From: Pseudomonas viridiflava
Lineage (GTDB): Bacteria > Pseudomonadota > Gammaproteobacteria > Pseudomonadales > Pseudomonadaceae
DNA length: 64,000 nucleotides
Direction: 5' to 3'
Assembly: GCF_900582195.1 (NCBI RefSeq)
Contig: NZ_UTHA01000078.1
Coordinates: forward strand, 186,001-250,000
Both the position numbers and the translations under genes were made by a program. The notes beneath the pieces are model-generated. The model ran no database searches, was not told the DNA's origin, and saw only the letters and a list, made by a program, of their open reading frames with translations. Positions 7,780-18,129 of the stretch are shown here, in pieces (the first letter of the stretch is position 1; each line of letters opens with the position of its first letter).

Positions 7780-9885
7780 TCAAGCCGCCGCCACCGTCAC
7801 TGGCACACCATTGAGCGCCGCATTGCCGGACAACTCGTCGAGCTGGCATTCATCGGTCAGATCGTTTGCGCTAGAACCGGGCTGGCCACTGGCAATTGCC
7901 ATTTGCACTCCCGGCCGCGCATGGCCCCAGCCGTGCGGCAGGCTGACCACACCTTTCATCATGTCCAGACTGCCGATTACCTCGACTTCGATCTGCCCAA
8001 CCCGCGAACTGACGCGTACCAGTTGACCATCATTGAGGCCACGGCTGGCGAGATCGTCTGGATGCATCAGCAACTGGTGACGGGGTTTGCCCTTCACCAG
8101 ACGGTGATAGTTGTGCATCCAGGAATTGTTGCTGCGCACATGGCGACGGCCAATCATCAACAGTTCATCGGCGGCCGGTGCCTGCAATGCGGCGAAACGC
8201 GCGAGGTCGGCAAGGATCTCCGGCGGAGCGGCCTGCACGTGCTGATCAGGCGTTTTCAGGCGCGGCGCCAGATTCGCTTTCAACGCGCCCAGGTCAATCC
8301 CGTGCGGATGATCGAATAACGTGGCCAGTGACAGCTTCTGTTCGGACGCATCACCGTACAGACCCATACGCAGGCCCATGTCGATCATCTTCGCCGGTGG
8401 CATGGTCGGTTTCAGCTCCTTGCCGGTCTTCTCGGCAAACGCCTTGGCCAGACCGACGAAGATCTCCCAGTCATGCAGGGCGCCCTCGGGCTTGGCGAGG
8501 ATTGCGCGGTTGAAGCGGGTGACGTTGCGCACCGCGAACAGGTTGAACGTGGTGTCGTAGTGATCGTTCTCCAGCGCCGAGGTCGACGGCAGGATCAGGT
8601 CGGCATAGCGCGTGGTTTCGTTGATGTACAGGTCAATGCTGACCATGAATTCCAGGCCATCCAGCGCCTGCTCCAGTTGCCGTCCGTTTGGCGTCGACAG
8701 CACCGGGTTGCCGGCAACGGTGATCAGTGCACGGATCTGGCCCTCGCCTTCGGTGAGCATCTCCTCGGCCAACGCCGAAACCGGCAACTCACCGCCGTAC
8801 TCAGGACGCCCGGAAACACGACTCTGCCATTTGTTGAAATGCCCGCCCGAGGTCGACGCCACCAGATCCACGGCCGGCTCGGTGCACAACGCGCCGCCAA
8901 CCCGGTCGAGGTTGCCGGTGACCAGATTGATCAACTGCACGACCCAATGGCACAGCGTGCCGAAAGCCTGCGTTGAAACGCCCATGCGGCCATAGCACAC
9001 CGCACTCGGCGCCGCAGCGAAGTCACGCGCCAGCTGGCGGATCTGCTCGGCAGGCACGGCGCACAGCGGGCTCATGGTTTCAGCGGTAAACGCGGCGACT
9101 GCCGCACGCACTTCGTCCAGACCATCGACCGGCAGATGACTGTCGCGGGTCAGGCCTTCACTAAACAGTGTGTTGAGCACGCCAAACAACAGCGCTGCAT
9201 CGCCACCGGGACGCACGAACAGGTGCTGGTCAGCCATGGCCGCCGTCTCGCTGCGCCGTGGATCGACCACCACCACTTTGCCGCCGCGCGCCTGAATCGC
9301 TTTCAGACGCTTCTCGACGTCCGGCACGGTCATGATGCTGCCGTTGGATGCCAGCGGGTTGCCGCCGAGGATCAACATGAAGTCGGTGTGATCGATGTCC
9401 GGAATCGGCAGCAGCAAACCATGGCCGTACATCAGATAACTGCTCAGGTGATGCGGCAACTGATCGACCGAAGTCGCCGAGAAGCGATTGCGCGTCTTCA
9501 GCAACCCAAGGAAATAATTGCTGTGGGTCATCAGCCCGTAGTTATGCACGCTCGGGTTGCCCTGATAAACCGCCACGGCGTTCTGGCCATGACGCTCCTG
9601 AATGGCCGCCAGTTTATCGGCGGCCAGCGCAAACGCTTCGTCCCACTCGATCGGCAACCATTCGCTGCCAACCCGGCGCATCGGCTGACGCAGGCGGTCG
9701 GGGTCACTCTGGATATCTTGCAGGGCCACGGCTTTGGGGCAAATGTGGCCACGGCTGAAAGTGTCGAGGGCATCACCCTTGATCGAGGTGATCGCAACAT
9801 TGCCATCGGTTTCGGTGGTTTCGATGGTCAGCCCGCAAATGGCTTCACACAGGTGGCAGGCACGGTGATGGAGAGTCTTGGTCAT
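7780..9885 (-). CDS. Molybdopterin (bis-MGD) oxidoreductase
   Basis: 701-residue member of the DMSO reductase/formate dehydrogenase superfamily. N-terminal [4Fe-4S] ligands are Cys10, Cys13, Cys17 and Cys49. The molybdopterin-binding domains follow, with LILGGNPLASNGS and VVVDPRRSETA, and the C-terminal molydopterin dinucleotide-binding domain has HPDDLASRGLNDGQLVRVSS. There is no Tat signal, so it is probably cytoplasmic. The segment where formate dehydrogenase and NapA carry the Mo-coordinating Cys/SeCys reads SVDQLPHHLSSYLMYGH, without cysteine, so metal ligation may be by Ser or another residue. No partner subunits are adjacent. The gene following grxD is conserved in Pseudomonas. Substrate is unknown. 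Confidence 0.88.
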   Translation of the reverse strand: MTKTLHHRACHLCEAICGLTIETTETDGNVAITSIKGDALDTFSRGHICPKAVALQDIQSDPDRLRQPMRRVGSEWLPIEWDEAFALAADKLAAIQERHGQNAVAVYQGNPSVHNYGLMTHSNYFLGLLKTRNRFSATSVDQLPHHLSSYLMYGHGLLLPIPDIDHTDFMLILGGNPLASNGSIMTVPDVEKRLKAIQARGGKVVVVDPRRSETAAMADQHLFVRPGGDAALLFGVLNTLFSEGLTRDSHLPVDGLDEVRAAVAAFTAETMSPLCAVPAEQIRQLARDFAAAPSAVCYGRMGVSTQAFGTLCHWVVQLINLVTGNLDRVGGALCTEPAVDLVASTSGGHFNKWQSRVSGRPEYGGELPVSALAEEMLTEGEGQIRALITVAGNPVLSTPNGRQLEQALDGLEFMVSIDLYINETTRYADLILPSTSALENDHYDTTFNLFAVRNVTRFNRAILAKPEGALHDWEIFVGLAKAFAEKTGKELKPTMPPAKMIDMGLRMGLYGDASEQKLSLATLFDHPHGIDLGALKANLAPRLKTPDQHVQAAPPEILADLARFAALQAPAADELLMIGRRHVRSNNSWMHNYHRLVKGKPRHQLLMHPDDLASRGLNDGQLVRVSSRVGQIEVEVIGSLDMMKGVVSLPHGWGHARPGVQMAIASGQPGSSANDLTDECQLDELSGNAALNGVPVTVAAA

Positions 9886-10019
9886 GGCCAGTCTCTGTCT
9901 TGTTCTGGGCGGGCAGTCACGCCCGCGGGAACAAAACTATGGCCCCGACGCAGGCCCGACGCCAGCGACGTTCGTCTTGTGAATCGACGCCTATCAGGTG
10001 CGCCGATAGACCAGCGCGC

Positions 10020-10310
10020 TCAACTCGATGGAAGCTGCGGCGGTGCTGCCAGCTGAATTTCCTGGATGGTTTCGATCTGCTCGTGGGCAACGTGCACGCC
10101 AGTGAGTTCGCCGATCAGCCGCCAATGCTCGTCGAGCCCCGCACTGATGGTGGCCATGCGATCGATCATGTGGCGACCGGCGGTCTTCACGACCTCGTCC
10201 TCGCTGCGCAGCAGTTCGAAAGACATTGAGGTGACCGACGCAGTGAGGTGAGTCAGAGAACGAGCCGTGTGGCCCAGCAATTCCATTAACAGTTTTTCTT
10301 TCGATTCCAT
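10020..10310 (-). CDS. Conserved small helical protein, function unknown
   Basis: 96-residue soluble protein, predicted mostly helical: LLMELLGHTARSLTHLTASVTSMSFELL and a second amphipathic stretch at residues 40-85, then a Pro/Ser tail. AGGAAGCC lies about ten bases before the ATG. A small hypothetical gene occupies the same place beside argF in P. aeruginosa, which supports it as real. No cysteine or enzymatic motif is visible. It is separated from argF by 400 bases and divergent to it. Confidence 0.7.
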   Translation of the reverse strand: MESKEKLLMELLGHTARSLTHLTASVTSMSFELLRSEDEVVKTAGRHMIDRMATISAGLDEHWRLIGELTGVHVAHEQIETIQEIQLAAPPQLPSS

Positions 10311-10710
10311 GCGGAGGCTTCCTGCGTCGCTCGAAACTTATTTATAACCCAGCACTTTGCTTTAGCAAATGTTTCAGCCTGAGCATCCGACCAAGTGGTG
10401 GCATGGCGCCACGGTCGTAAAACGACCCAAGCGACCCGATCCCCGCCACGGCGCATTGCCAAGCCCCGCGAGGCCAGTGTAAAAAGGGACTCGCTGCTGT
10501 CCCGAACCGACTTCAAATGCGCGACTGCAACATCCAGTGCGCCCTTCGATTTCCGCAAAAACCGTAGCCTATTGGAAAAACGCGACATTTAGTGTCAATA
10601 TCGCGCCTTCCCCTATTTCGTCGCCCCGTGCGGCTTACGCCGCAGGTCTCGCCCGTTGTTCCGTTAAACAAGGCTTTGAGCATCTGCGGCTTGTAGCAAA
10701 AAGGTAGTCA
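10311..10710. other. Intergenic region and argF leader
   Basis: 400 bases without a credible gene. It contains the ArgR-like site (10572-10587) and a small perfect hairpin TGCGGC-ttac-GCCGCA at 10629-10644, without a T-run, in the argF 5' untranslated region. The 100-codon minus frame crossing it (10286-10588) overlaps the gene at 10020, starts inside the ArgR site and looks like an accidental frame. Confidence 0.6.
10572..10587 (+). promoter_or_regulatory. Candidate ArgR operator upstream of argF
   Basis: TTGGAAAAACGCGACA is exactly TT-N8-GCGACA, the reverse of TGTCGC-N8-AA. A weaker second unit (GCGCCT, four of six) follows at the expected 21-base period at 10603. It lies about 125 bases before argF. 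The argF operator of P. aeruginosa is a known ArgR target, so conservation is plausible. Confidence 0.7.
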
Positions 10711-11634
10711 ATGATGAGCGCAAGGCACTTTCTCTCCCTGATGGATTGCACGCCCGAAGAGCTGGTCAGCGTGATCCGTCGAGGCGTTGAGCTCAAGGAC
10801 CTGCGTAACCGCGGCGTACTGTTCGAGCCTCTGAAAAACCGCGTACTGGGGATGATCTTCGAAAAATCCTCGACCCGCACGCGGATCTCCTTCGAGGCCG
10901 GCATGATCCAGCTCGGCGGCCAGGCGATCTTCCTGTCCCCACGCGACACCCAACTGGGCCGTGGTGAGCCGATCGGCGACTGCGCCATCGTCATGTCGAG
11001 CATGCTCGACGCGGTGATGATCCGTACCTTTGCCCACAGCACCCTGACCGAATTCGCCGCCAACTCGCGTGTGCCGGTGATCAACGGCCTGTCCGATGAC
11101 CTGCACCCGTGCCAGTTGCTGGCCGACATGCAGACGTTCCTTGAGCACCGTGGCTCGATCCAAGGCAAAACTGTCGCCTGGATCGGCGACGGCAACAACA
11201 TGTGCAACAGCTATATAGAAGCGGCGATCCAGTTCGACTTCCAGTTGCGCATCGCCTGCCCGGCAGGCTACGAGCCTAATCCTGAATTCGTGGCCAAGGC
11301 CGGCGATCGCGTGACCATCGTTCGCGATCCAGCCGACGCCGTGCGCGGCGCGCATCTGGTGAGTACCGACGTCTGGACTTCGATGGGTCAGGAAGAGGAA
11401 ACTGCCAAGCGCCTCAAGCTGTTCGCGCCATTTCAGGTCAACCGTGCCCTGCTCGACCTCGCTGCCGAGGACGTGCTGTTCATGCACTGCTTGCCTGCGC
11501 ACCGTGGCGAAGAAATCAGCCTCGACCTGCTTGATGACCCGCGCTCCGTCGCCTGGGATCAGGCAGAAAACCGTCTCCACGCACAGAAGGCCCTGCTCGA
11601 GTTCCTCGTCGAACCGGCATATCACCACGCATGA
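10711..11634 (+). CDS. argF: Ornithine carbamoyltransferase, anabolic
   Basis: Makes citrulline from ornithine and carbamoyl phosphate. Diagnostic motifs are present: carbamoyl phosphate loop SSTRTR (residues 53-58), HPCQ, and the ornithine/catalytic [10 protein letters not shown] near the C-terminus. Two ATG codons lie in tandem (10711 and 10714); AAGG is best spaced for the first, but the protein may start MSARHF. The length of about 306 residues is that of anabolic enzymes. The stop overlaps the next gene by ATGA. Confidence 0.96.
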   Translation: MMSARHFLSLMDCTPEELVSVIRRGVELKDLRNRGVLFEPLKNRVLGMIFEKSSTRTRISFEAGMIQLGGQAIFLSPRDTQLGRGEPIGDCAIVMSSMLDAVMIRTFAHSTLTEFAANSRVPVINGLSDDLHPCQLLADMQTFLEHRGSIQGKTVAWIGDGNNMCNSYIEAAIQFDFQLRIACPAGYEPNPEFVAKAGDRVTIVRDPADAVRGAHLVSTDVWTSMGQEEETAKRLKLFAPFQVNRALLDLAAEDVLFMHCLPAHRGEEISLDLLDDPRSVAWDQAENRLHAQKALLEFLVEPAYHHA

Positions 11635-12740
11635 GCCATGAATTACTGCTGAACCTGCGCAACCTCGCTTGCGGCTATCAAGATCAACGTGTGGTGCAGA
11701 ACCTCAATCTGCACCTCAACGCCGGTGACATCGGCTGCCTGCTCGGCTCGTCCGGCTGCGGCAAGACCACCACCCTGCGCGCGATTGCCGGTTTCGAACC
11801 GGTACACGAAGGTGAAATCACCCTCGGCGGCGAAACCATTTCCAGCGCCGGCTTCACTCTGGCGCCGGAGAAACGCCGGATAGGCATGGTGTTTCAGGAC
11901 TACGCACTGTTTCCGCACCTGAGCGTTGCCGACAATATTGCCTTCGGTATCCGCAAGCACCCGCACAAAGAGCGCGTCACCGAAGAGCTGCTCGAACTGG
12001 TCAACCTGAAGAATCTCGGCAAGCGCTTCCCGCACGAGTTGTCCGGCGGCCAGCAACAGCGCGTCGCCCTCGCCCGCGCCCTGGCACCGGAGCCGCAACT
12101 GCTGCTGCTCGATGAGCCGTTCTCCAACCTCGATGGCGAGTTGCGCCGCAAGCTCAGCCATGAGGTGCGCGACATCCTCAAGGCCCGTGGCACCAGTGCA
12201 ATTCTGGTGACTCACGACCAGGAAGAGGCTTTTGCCGTCAGCGATCACGTTGGCGTGTTCAAGGAAGGTCGACTGGAGCAGTGGGACACGCCGTACAACC
12301 TGTATCACGAACCGGCGACACCCTATGTGGCCAGCTTCATCGGTCAGGGTTACTTCATTCGTGGTCAGCTCGGCAGCCCGGAATCGGTGCAGACTGAACT
12401 GGGTGAGTTGCGCGGAAATCGCGCTTATACCTGGCCGATTGGCGGTGCAGTGGACGTGTTGCTGCGCCCGGATGACATCGTTTATGCGCCGGACAGCGCC
12501 TTGAAAGCACGGATTGTTGGCAAGACATTCCTTGGGGCTTCGACCTTGTATCGCCTGCAACTGCCGACCGGTGCGCAACTGGAATCGATTTTCCCGAGCC
12601 ATGCGGATCATCAGGTGGGCGCGGAGGTGGGGATTCGTGTAGTTGCCGAACACTTGGTACTTTTCCAGGCCTCCGGCAGCACCGCTGCACAGATCCCAGC
12701 AGTGGAAAGCGGCGTGCGCCGCTACAGCACCGCCCTCTGA
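11631..12740 (+). CDS. ABC transporter ATP-binding protein (Fe3+/polyamine-type)
   Basis: 369-residue ATPase with Walker [10 protein letters not shown] (39-47), Q-loop [14 protein letters not shown], signature LSGGQQQR, Walker [13 protein letters not shown] and switch His in LVTHDQEEA, followed by a TOBE-like C-terminal domain (about residues 235-345). This architecture fits FbpC/PotA-type importers. It overlaps argF by four bases and must be co-transcribed with it, yet no permease or binding protein is encoded nearby, so it is an orphan ATPase. The argF-ATPase pairing is conserved in Pseudomonas. Substrate unknown. Confidence 0.85.
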   Translation: MSHELLLNLRNLACGYQDQRVVQNLNLHLNAGDIGCLLGSSGCGKTTTLRAIAGFEPVHEGEITLGGETISSAGFTLAPEKRRIGMVFQDYALFPHLSVADNIAFGIRKHPHKERVTEELLELVNLKNLGKRFPHELSGGQQQRVALARALAPEPQLLLLDEPFSNLDGELRRKLSHEVRDILKARGTSAILVTHDQEEAFAVSDHVGVFKEGRLEQWDTPYNLYHEPATPYVASFIGQGYFIRGQLGSPESVQTELGELRGNRAYTWPIGGAVDVLLRPDDIVYAPDSALKARIVGKTFLGASTLYRLQLPTGAQLESIFPSHADHQVGAEVGIRVVAEHLVLFQASGSTAAQIPAVESGVRRYSTAL

Positions 12741-12757
12741 TCCGCCCTGGATCATAA

Positions 12758-12848
12758 CTGTGGGAGCGAGCCTGCTCGCGAATGCAATGTATCAGTCACA
12801 GATCATTTGACTGACCGACCGTATTCGCGAGCAGGCTCGCTCCCACAG
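12758..12848. repeat. REP doublet (REPIN) copy 2
   Basis: Symmetrical pair, both arms of the AGCCTGCTCGCG type, starting CTGTGGGAGC and ending GCTCCCACAG, with about 45 bases between. Located between convergent genes. Confidence 0.9.
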
Positions 12849-12858
12849 GTGTTTTGGG

Positions 12859-13641
12859 CTAACCCAACAACAATGTACCGCTGGCAACCAGCGTCGCATT
12901 GCCGCCGATTTTTACTCGCTCACCCTCCAACCGACAAAACAACTCCCCACCCCGCGCCGAGCGCTGGCAAGCGGTCAGGCTCGACTTGCCCAGACGCTTT
13001 GACCAATACGGAATCAGGCTGCAATGCGTCGAGCCGGTCACCGGATCTTCATTGATGCCGATCGCTGGTGCAAAATAGCGCGAGACGAAATCGTGCTGAT
13101 TGCCGCGCGCCGTGACGATCGCACCCAGCCACGGCAGCTTGGCCAGCGCGACCATGTCCGGCTTGCAATCGAGCACGGCCTGCTCCGATTCCAGTACTAC
13201 GAACAGTTCGTTGGAGCCGAGTACATCAACCGCTTCGACACCCAACGCCCGCTCAACGTCGACAGTCACACCAATCTCAGACGGCACGATCGACGGGAAA
13301 TCCAGCCACAACCGATCACCTTCCCGCGTGACACTCAGCGGACCGGATTTACAGGTGAAGTCGATACGCTCGGCGCTTTCCTTGTAGATCTCGAACAGCA
13401 CATAAGCGCTGGCCAACGTGGCGTGCCCGCACAATGGCACCTCAGTGGTCGGAGTAAACCAGCGGATATGCCAGGCCGATCCCTCACGCACCACAAACGC
13501 GGTTTCCGCCAGGTTATGTTCGCCAGCGATCTTCTGCATCAGCTCGTCCGCGAGCCATGCATCCAACCGGTAAACCATCGCCGGATTGCCACTGAACGGC
13601 CGATCACTGAACGCGTCGACCTGATGAAACTCGAGCTGCAT
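12859..13641 (-). CDS. PhzF-family isomerase/epimerase-like protein
   Basis: 260-residue protein of the PhzF/diaminopimelate-epimerase fold. The family hallmarks are FSGNPAMV near the N-terminus, the catalytic glutamate Glu46 in NLAETAFV, VPLCGHATLASAYVLF, and a second GxxDPVTGSTHC loop in the C-terminal half. GGGAGAAGG precedes the ATG. No phenazine genes are nearby, so a role in phenazine synthesis is not supported; most members of this family have unknown substrates. Confidence 0.85.
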   Translation of the reverse strand: MQLEFHQVDAFSDRPFSGNPAMVYRLDAWLADELMQKIAGEHNLAETAFVVREGSAWHIRWFTPTTEVPLCGHATLASAYVLFEIYKESAERIDFTCKSGPLSVTREGDRLWLDFPSIVPSEIGVTVDVERALGVEAVDVLGSNELFVVLESEQAVLDCKPDMVALAKLPWLGAIVTARGNQHDFVSRYFAPAIGINEDPVTGSTHCSLIPYWSKRLGKSSLTACQRSARGGELFCRLEGERVKIGGNATLVASGTLLLG

Positions 13642-13739
13642 AACCTTCTCCCTGAGTCAGTCGGCAGAGCATGCAACCGCGATGCGCTCGCCGCCAGTGA
13701 CAGAATGGACGAATTTTCTTCATACAGTGCAGGTGAACG

Positions 13740-14210
13740 TTACGCGCGACCAATGTCGGCAAATTTCGCCTGGGTGTGTTCGGCGAGCACCGCAGGTGCC
13801 AGTTCAACTTCCAGCCCGCGTCGACCGGCGCTGACATAAATAGTCGCAAAACCCTGAGCCGAGCTGTCGATGAAGGTGCGCAGGCGTTTCTTCTGCCCCA
13901 GCGGGCTGATGCCGCCCAACAGATAACCGGTGGAACGCTGCGCCGCTGCCGGGTCAGCCATCTCCACTTTCTTCACCGCTGCCGCATGCGCCAGACCTTT
14001 GAGGTCGAGGCTTCCGACGACCGGCACTACTGCCACCAGCAACTCGCCTTTTTCACTGGCTGCCAGCAGCGTCTTAAACACCTGCGCCGGCTCAAGCGCG
14101 AGTTTCTCTGCGGCCTCCAGCCCATAGGATGCAGCCTTGGGGTCATGTTCGTAACTGTGCACGCGATGTTCGGCACGAACTTTTTTCAACAAGTCCAACG
14201 CGGGGGTCAT
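13740..14210 (-). CDS. ybaK: YbaK/EbsC-type Cys-tRNA(Pro) deacylase
   Basis: 156-residue trans-editing protein that hydrolyses cysteine mischarged on tRNA-Pro. Visible family segments: [19 protein letters not shown], the Lys-containing [36 protein letters not shown] and the C-terminal LEVELAP. GGAG lies seven bases before the ATG. Stands alone between the PhzF-like gene and glpF. Confidence 0.92.
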   Translation of the reverse strand: MTPALDLLKKVRAEHRVHSYEHDPKAASYGLEAAEKLALEPAQVFKTLLAASEKGELLVAVVPVVGSLDLKGLAHAAAVKKVEMADPAAAQRSTGYLLGGISPLGQKKRLRTFIDSSAQGFATIYVSAGRRGLEVELAPAVLAEHTQAKFADIGRA

Positions 14211-14572
14211 GGCAACTCCGGGTTCGGCAGTGACAGAAAAAGACTGCGTCGGATTCTAGGCGATCACATCTCAAAAGGCTCTACTGCAAGCCGCGATTGC
14301 CGTGGCTTACAGCCGTTTCAAGCGATCCAGTCTGCGAGAACCGCGAACGATCATTCACACAACGAATAGTTTTATTGTGACCGACGGTTCACTTTCGACC
14401 TTTGACAGGTTTGTTTCTTGTCTATATTTTTTCGAATCTGAATAATGTAAGAATTATCGACACCGCAGCACCCAGCAGTAAACCGGGAAAGGAATGGGGA
14501 TTCCTGACCGGGGAAAATCGCGCCTTGCCCTGACGGCATCGCGCCAGACAACAACAAAAACCGAGGTTTTCA
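14211..14572. other. Intergenic region upstream of glpF
   Basis: 362 bases with no credible gene. The half nearer glpF is AT-rich and contains a TTTTTTCGAATC segment (14427-14446) that shares only about half its positions with the GlpR operator consensus. The glpF promoter should lie here. Confidence 0.5.
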
Positions 14573-15424
14573 ATGACAACTGCTTTACAGCAACCAACAC
14601 TCTCAAGCCAATGCATGGCCGAGTTTCTGGGTACTGCCCTATTGATCTTTTTCGGCACCGGCTGTGTCGCCGCGCTCAAAGTCGCGGGCGCCAGCTTCGG
14701 TCTGTGGGAAATCAGCATCATCTGGGGCGTCGGCGTAAGCATGGCGATCTACCTCACCGCCGGTGTTTCCGGCGCGCACTTGAACCCGGCCGTGAGCATC
14801 GCTCTGGCAATCTTCGCCGACTTCGAAAAGCGCAAACTGCCGTTTTATATCCTTTCGCAGATCGCCGGCGCCTTCTGCGGCGCGCTGCTGGTTTACACGC
14901 TGTACAGCAATCTGTTCTTCGATTACGAACAAACTCACCAAATGGTTCGCGGTTCGGCTGCCAGCCTCGAGTTGGCCTCGGTGTTCTCGACCTTCCCGAA
15001 CCCTGTACTGTCGACTGCGCAGGCATTCCTGGTCGAGATGATCATCACCGCGATCCTGATGGGCGTGATCATGTCGCTGACCGACGACAACAACGGTCTG
15101 CCGAAAGGCCCGCTGGCACCGCTGCTGATCGGCTTGCTGATCGCGGTGATCGGCAGCTCGATGGGGCCGCTGACCGGTTTTGCGATGAACCCGGCGCGCG
15201 ATTTCGGTCCAAAGCTGATGACTTTCTTTACCGGCTGGGGTGAAATTTCCTTCACTGGCGGCCGCGATATTCCGTACTTCCTGATTCCGATTTTTGCACC
15301 GATTGTCGGTGCCTGCCTCGGCGCTGCCGGGTATCGCGGGCTCATCGCCCGTCACCTGACCGGCGCCACACCTGCTACAAAGGATGCAGAACCGGCCATT
15401 GACGGCAAACCAAGAACTTCTTGA
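14573..15424 (+). CDS. glpF: Glycerol facilitator (aquaglyceroporin)
   Basis: Inner-membrane channel for passive glycerol entry. 283 residues with six membrane segments and the two half-helix motifs: NPA at 71-73 (HLNPAVS) and NPARD from Asn206 (MNPARDFGPK); the Asp after the second NPA is the aquaglyceroporin signature. The C-terminal tail of about 25 residues is polar. GAGG precedes the ATG. glpK follows after 77 bases. Confidence 0.96.
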   Translation: MTTALQQPTLSSQCMAEFLGTALLIFFGTGCVAALKVAGASFGLWEISIIWGVGVSMAIYLTAGVSGAHLNPAVSIALAIFADFEKRKLPFYILSQIAGAFCGALLVYTLYSNLFFDYEQTHQMVRGSAASLELASVFSTFPNPVLSTAQAFLVEMIITAILMGVIMSLTDDNNGLPKGPLAPLLIGLLIAVIGSSMGPLTGFAMNPARDFGPKLMTFFTGWGEISFTGGRDIPYFLIPIFAPIVGACLGAAGYRGLIARHLTGATPATKDAEPAIDGKPRTS

Positions 15425-15453
15425 AACAGTCGGCGCGGGTTCCTGCCCTATAG

Positions 15454-17004
<1,551 letters not shown>

Positions 17005-17099
17005 GCCAACCTGCTGCGACTGATAGGCAACTAACTGGTCGGGAGGAGATTCCTGCGGCATCATGGGCAAATTTTGCACGGCAGCCCAAAGGAAGCCCC

Positions 17100-17855
17100 A
17101 TGAATCTGCCTCCCCGTCAGCAGCAAATCCTCGAGCTGGTCCGCGAACGCGGCTATGTGAGCATCGAGGAAATGGCCACGCTGTTCGTTGTTACCCCGCA
17201 AACCATCCGCCGCGACATCAATCAGCTCGCGGAAGCCAATCTGCTGCGTCGCTACCATGGCGGCGCCGCTTACGATTCCAGCGTCGAAAACACTGCCTAT
17301 GCGATGCGCGCCGATCAGATGCGCGATGAAAAACAACGCATCGGTGAAGCCATCGCCGCGCAGATTCCCGATCACGCCTCGCTGTTCATCAATATCGGCA
17401 CGACGACCGAATCGATTGCCCGCGCCCTGCTCAATCACAATCACCTGAAGATCATCACCAACAACCTGCACGTGGCGTCGATGCTCAGTGCCAAGGATGA
17501 TTTCGATGTACTGCTGACGGGTGGCAATGTCCGTCGTGATGGCGGGGTTGTCGGTCAGGCGAGCGTGGATTTCATCAATCAGTTCAAGGTTGATTTCGCG
17601 CTGGTCGGGATCAGCGGGATCGATGAAGACGGCAGTTTGCTCGACTTTGACTATCAGGAAGTACGGGTTTCCCAGGCGATCATTGCCAATGCGCGGCAGG
17701 TGATTCTGGCGGCAGACTCGAGCAAGTTCGGGCGTAACGCAATGATCCGGTTGGGGCCGATCAGCCTGATTGATTGCCTGGTCACGGATCAGCAGCCTGT
17801 GCCGGCGCTGGCGCAGTTGTTGAGTCAGCACAAGATTCGCCTGGAAGTCGTCTAG
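17100..17855 (+). CDS. glpR: DeoR-family repressor GlpR
   Basis: Represses glycerol genes until glycerol-3-phosphate binds. 251 residues: N-terminal winged helix-turn-helix ([39 protein letters not shown], residues 4-42) and a C-terminal sugar-phosphate sensor domain ([37 protein letters not shown]). AAGGAAG precedes the ATG. It sits between glpK and glpD, and operator-like sequences lie just downstream, before glpD. Confidence 0.95.
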   Translation: MNLPPRQQQILELVRERGYVSIEEMATLFVVTPQTIRRDINQLAEANLLRRYHGGAAYDSSVENTAYAMRADQMRDEKQRIGEAIAAQIPDHASLFINIGTTTESIARALLNHNHLKIITNNLHVASMLSAKDDFDVLLTGGNVRRDGGVVGQASVDFINQFKVDFALVGISGIDEDGSLLDFDYQEVRVSQAIIANARQVILAADSSKFGRNAMIRLGPISLIDCLVTDQQPVPALAQLLSQHKIRLEVV

Positions 17856-17859
17856 TTAC

Positions 17860-17969
17860 TCGTTCCCACGCTCCGCGTGGGAATGCAGCCCGGGACGCTC
17901 TGCGTCCCACCTCAAAAGCCGACGCAGAGCGTCAATGGATGCATTCCTTTGCTGCGCATGGGAACGATC
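17860..17969. repeat. REP-like element of a second family
   Basis: Starts TCGTTCCCACGCTCCGCGTGGGAA and ends with CATGGGAACGA; inside is GACGCTCTGCGTC and its inverse GACGCAGAGCGTC. It is made of nested short hairpins and is unlike the GTGGGAGCGAGC doublets. Lies between glpR and glpD. Confidence 0.8.
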
Positions 17970-17977
17970 TGCCTGTA

Positions 17978-17997
17978 AATGTTCGAAAATTTTCTTT
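17978..17997 (+). promoter_or_regulatory. Weak GlpR operator candidate
   Basis: AATGTTCGAAAATTTTC has an intact left half (ATGTTCGA) but a poor right half; 12 of 20 positions agree with the E. coli-type consensus TATGTTCGATAACGAACATA. Upstream of glpD. Confidence 0.4.
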
Positions 17998-18061
17998 TAA
18001 CCGCCCTTCGATGAGTTTTTTCAATCGAACGTGACTGGCTGCGCGCGTGTTTATGGGCTAC

Positions 18062-18101
18062 CATTTTCGTAAATGAACATTCATGTTCGATTTCCAATAC
18101 A
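18062..18101 (+). promoter_or_regulatory. Two abutting GlpR-like operators before glpD
   Basis: 18062-18081 and 18082-18101 each match the 20-base GlpR consensus at 14 positions and follow one another without a gap, creating a perfect GAACAT-tc-ATGTTC palindrome at the junction. They end 28 bases before the glpD start. Repression by GlpR is inferred from position and from glpR being the preceding gene. Confidence 0.65.
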
Positions 18102-18129
18102 GAAAATCAAAAGAACCCGAGGCCAGCCG

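Noticed and set aside
10286..10588. 100-codon minus-strand frame upstream of argF
   Set aside because: Overlaps the conserved 96-residue gene, begins inside the ArgR-like site and has no recognisable content.
12859..13641. Part of a phenazine cluster
   Set aside because: Only a PhzF-like protein is present; no other phz gene is nearby, and the family is broad.
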